A stretch of DNA of 15,912 bases from CAZTLE01 sp964614415 (GTDB lineage Bacteria; Bacteroidota; Bacteroidia; Flavobacteriales; Flavobacteriaceae), in assembly GCA_964614415.1 (NCBI GenBank), contig CAZTLE010000090.1, forward strand, positions 1-15,912, in the 5' to 3' direction. The translations under genes and the position numbers were made by a program. Within the stretch, counting starts at the first letter, position 1, and each line of letters begins with the position of its first letter. The notes under the pieces were generated by a model, which worked only from the letters and a program-made list of their open reading frames with translations, searched no databases and was not told where the DNA came from. Positions 14,848 through 15,912 of this stretch are shown piece by piece.

Positions 14848-15156
14848 ATGAAAAAAAACAAGTACAAATTACTTCGGAAAAGTATCCTCTACGATTGCGT
14901 AGGTATGGCGACGATGTTTATTCCCGTAGCAGGACCTTTTCTAGACCTAATCTGGGCACCGATCGCGGCTAAGAAGATGAACGATATGTATGAAGGCACT
15001 AGCGGAAAGATCGCATCGATCCTGGTATTCATTGAAGAAATTTTACCCGGTATGGATTTCATACCTACCTTTACCCTTATGTGGTTATACACCTTCGTTT
15101 GGAAGAAGGAAGACAAAACCGTACCCCAGGTAATAGAAGTTGAGGTAAATGAATAA
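14848..15156 (+). CDS. Small conserved inner-membrane protein, function unknown
   Basis: A 102-residue protein with a basic N-terminus (MKKNKYKLLRKS) and two hydrophobic segments, about 17-38 (VGMATMFIPVAGPFLDLIWAPI) and about 56-85 (IASILVFIEEILPGMDFIPTFTLMWLYTF), followed by an acidic tail (VIEVEVNE). The second segment contains Glu, Asp and Pro, so it may be a re-entrant or kinked helix. Positive ends suggest both termini face the cytoplasm. From memory, close relatives occur widely in Flavobacteriia as unnamed proteins; I know no function. It lies 49 bases after folE on the same strand and ends at a strong terminator, so it is probably the last gene of the msrA-folE transcript. Confidence 0.8.
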   Translation: MKKNKYKLLRKSILYDCVGMATMFIPVAGPFLDLIWAPIAAKKMNDMYEGTSGKIASILVFIEEILPGMDFIPTFTLMWLYTFVWKKEDKTVPQVIEVEVNE

Positions 15157-15159
15157 CTA

Positions 15160-15199
15160 AAAACCCTCCGTCGCCAAGGCTAAGGAGGGTTTTCTTTTT
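15160..15199. terminator. Bidirectional intrinsic terminator between convergent genes
   Basis: Perfect 10-base arms AAAACCCTCC (15160-15169) and GGAGGGTTTT (15184-15193) enclose a 14-base loop. T-runs follow on the plus strand (TTTTCTTTTT) and on the minus strand. It ends the msrA-folE-membrane protein unit and, from the other side, the lipoprotein gene. Confidence 0.9.
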
Positions 15200-15231
15200 A
15201 AACCGTATCTATTACTATAGTATCTCTACTA

Positions 15232-15792
15232 TTATTCTACTTCCACGTCGAAAGTCACGGAAATGTCGGTTTCTCCACCGGCACCTGCCAACGTTCCGTC
15301 GTTAGGCTTGGTAGGCTCGTGTCTTAGCACCACATTCATAGTACCTGTACTGGCAGTGTTTGCAGTAAGCGTAAACAGTGTTCCCAATGGGTCTCCGTTT
15401 CCGTCAAAATTCGCATAGGCTGTGGTCACGTCAAGACCTCCACCTGCGATGAAGAACATTTGATGTTCATCGTCTTCTTCCTCAACCTCGGTAGTAACAT
15501 TCTCCGGAGGAGTTTCGGTTTCATTTAATAGAACCACGGCACCACCATAGGTCGTCCCGGCGGTCAGGTTTCCTCCCGTAGTGGTAACTACAGGGGCGTT
15601 CGGTCCGTCACCGTCCAAATCTCTCGATTGCCAGGTAATGGCCGTGCCTCCACCTTGAGGGATCAAGGTAATAGTAAGGGTCGTTATTACTTCTTCTTCA
15701 TTTACGGGTTCTGGCGTGTTGTCATCGTCTTTACAACCCGTCATTAGAACAGCAGCTAAAATTAATAAGCTGGCAAATCTGATCATTTTCAT
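15232..15792 (-). CDS. Predicted surface lipoprotein paired with a TonB-dependent receptor
   Basis: A 186-residue lipoprotein with a signal of about 19 residues ending in lipobox MTGC (Cys20). CKDDD follows, which matches the K-(D/E)2-type export signal that sends Bacteroidota lipoproteins to the cell surface. The mature part is low in Lys and rich in Thr, Gly and Asp, with strand-like segments (TTLTITLIPQGGGTAITWQS, TLFTLTANTASTGTMNVVLR). It has an acidic, His-containing loop EVEEEDDEHQ (about 102-111) that could bind metal ions. Such sequences are, as I recall, annotated 'type 1 periplasmic binding fold superfamily', a label not supported by any visible domain. It lies 20 bases downstream of the C-terminus of a probable TonB-dependent receptor, so it likely acts as that receptor's surface ligand-capture partner. 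The substrate is unknown. Confidence 0.8.
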   Translation of the reverse strand: MKMIRFASLLILAAVLMTGCKDDDNTPEPVNEEEVITTLTITLIPQGGGTAITWQSRDLDGDGPNAPVVTTTGGNLTAGTTYGGAVVLLNETETPPENVTTEVEEEDDEHQMFFIAGGGLDVTTAYANFDGNGDPLGTLFTLTANTASTGTMNVVLRHEPTKPNDGTLAGAGGETDISVTFDVEVE

Positions 15793-15812
15793 AGTTACTT
15801 GTTTTAATTGTT

Positions 15813-15912
15813 TTAATAATTGATTTTTAGATTTAAAGTAAAGTTCCTGCCAAGATCATCTGCATAAAACCGCAAGCGGTTGAGATAATTTCGATAGGAG
15901 GTATTAAAAAGG
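15813..15912 (-). CDS. C-terminal end of a probable TonB-dependent receptor (partial)
   Basis: Only the last 32 codons are in the window, ending in TAA at 15815-15813; the start lies beyond the right edge. The segment YRNYLNRLRFYADDLGRNFT followed by LNLKINY ends with an alternating hydrophobic strand and a terminal Tyr, the form of a final outer-membrane beta-barrel strand. LGRNFTLNLKINY is typical of Bacteroidota TonB-dependent receptors. The stop lies 20 bases before the lipoprotein ATG on the same strand, so the two are very likely one operon. The call rests on this short tail only. Confidence 0.7.
   Translation of the reverse strand, partial: LFNTSYRNYLNRLRFYADDLGRNFTLNLKINY

Noticed and set aside
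1..15912. CRISPR array, tRNA/rRNA genes, insertion sequence or integron
   Set aside because: No regularly spaced direct repeats, tRNA-like cloverleaf, transposase or integrase was found in the window.

Overview
The window looks like chromosomal DNA of a member of the Bacteroidota, most likely a marine-type Flavobacteriaceae. The evidence is the gene content: a BatA-type VWA protein, a DUF5916 outer-membrane protein, a TIGR02757 protein and a TonB receptor/lipoprotein pair. Several genes also carry a TAnnTTTG-type -7 promoter box, Shine-Dalgarno sequences are weak or absent, and one lipoprotein has a CKDDD surface-export signal. This placement rests on recognised family features, not on a search.

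Layout. Positions 1-1272 (minus) are the N-terminal part of a BatA-like VWA membrane protein running off the left edge. It is divergent from a lipoprotein M61 metallopeptidase (1423-3303, plus). A strong bidirectional terminator separates the peptidase from a DNA-damage-tolerance block at 3358-8540. That block holds a Y-family polymerase (dinB, minus), an upstream short C-family DNA polymerase III alpha subunit (dnaE, minus) and a divergently transcribed XRE-S24 LexA-like repressor (plus). The compact AT-rich region between repressor and dnaE carries two GTAGTA-containing candidate operators. The dnaE-dinB gap is filled by a nested palindromic repeat.

Positions 8651-13485 (minus) hold a small secreted protein with a YbjN-like look, a TIGR02757/DUF2400 protein, a LolD-type ABC ATPase and a DUF5916 outer-membrane protein. 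The intergenic gaps here hold three further palindromic, REP-like repeats of different sequence. On the plus strand, msrA and folE are joined stop-to-start (TAGATG) and followed by a small two-helix membrane protein and a bidirectional terminator. The right edge (minus) holds a predicted surface lipoprotein and, just upstream of it, the last 32 codons of what looks like a TonB-dependent receptor.

The most system-like feature is the repressor/dnaE/dinB cassette. On damage, RecA-stimulated self-cleavage of the repressor should release the two polymerases. It is analogous to the proteobacterial ImuA-ImuB-DnaE2 mutasome, but the Y-family partner has intact catalytic residues and no ImuA is present. 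I believe such cassettes are already known in Bacteroidota genomes, so it is interesting but probably not wholly undescribed. I found no tRNA, rRNA, CRISPR array, insertion sequence or phage genes. The longest stretch without a gene is 216 bases, at 10738-10953.
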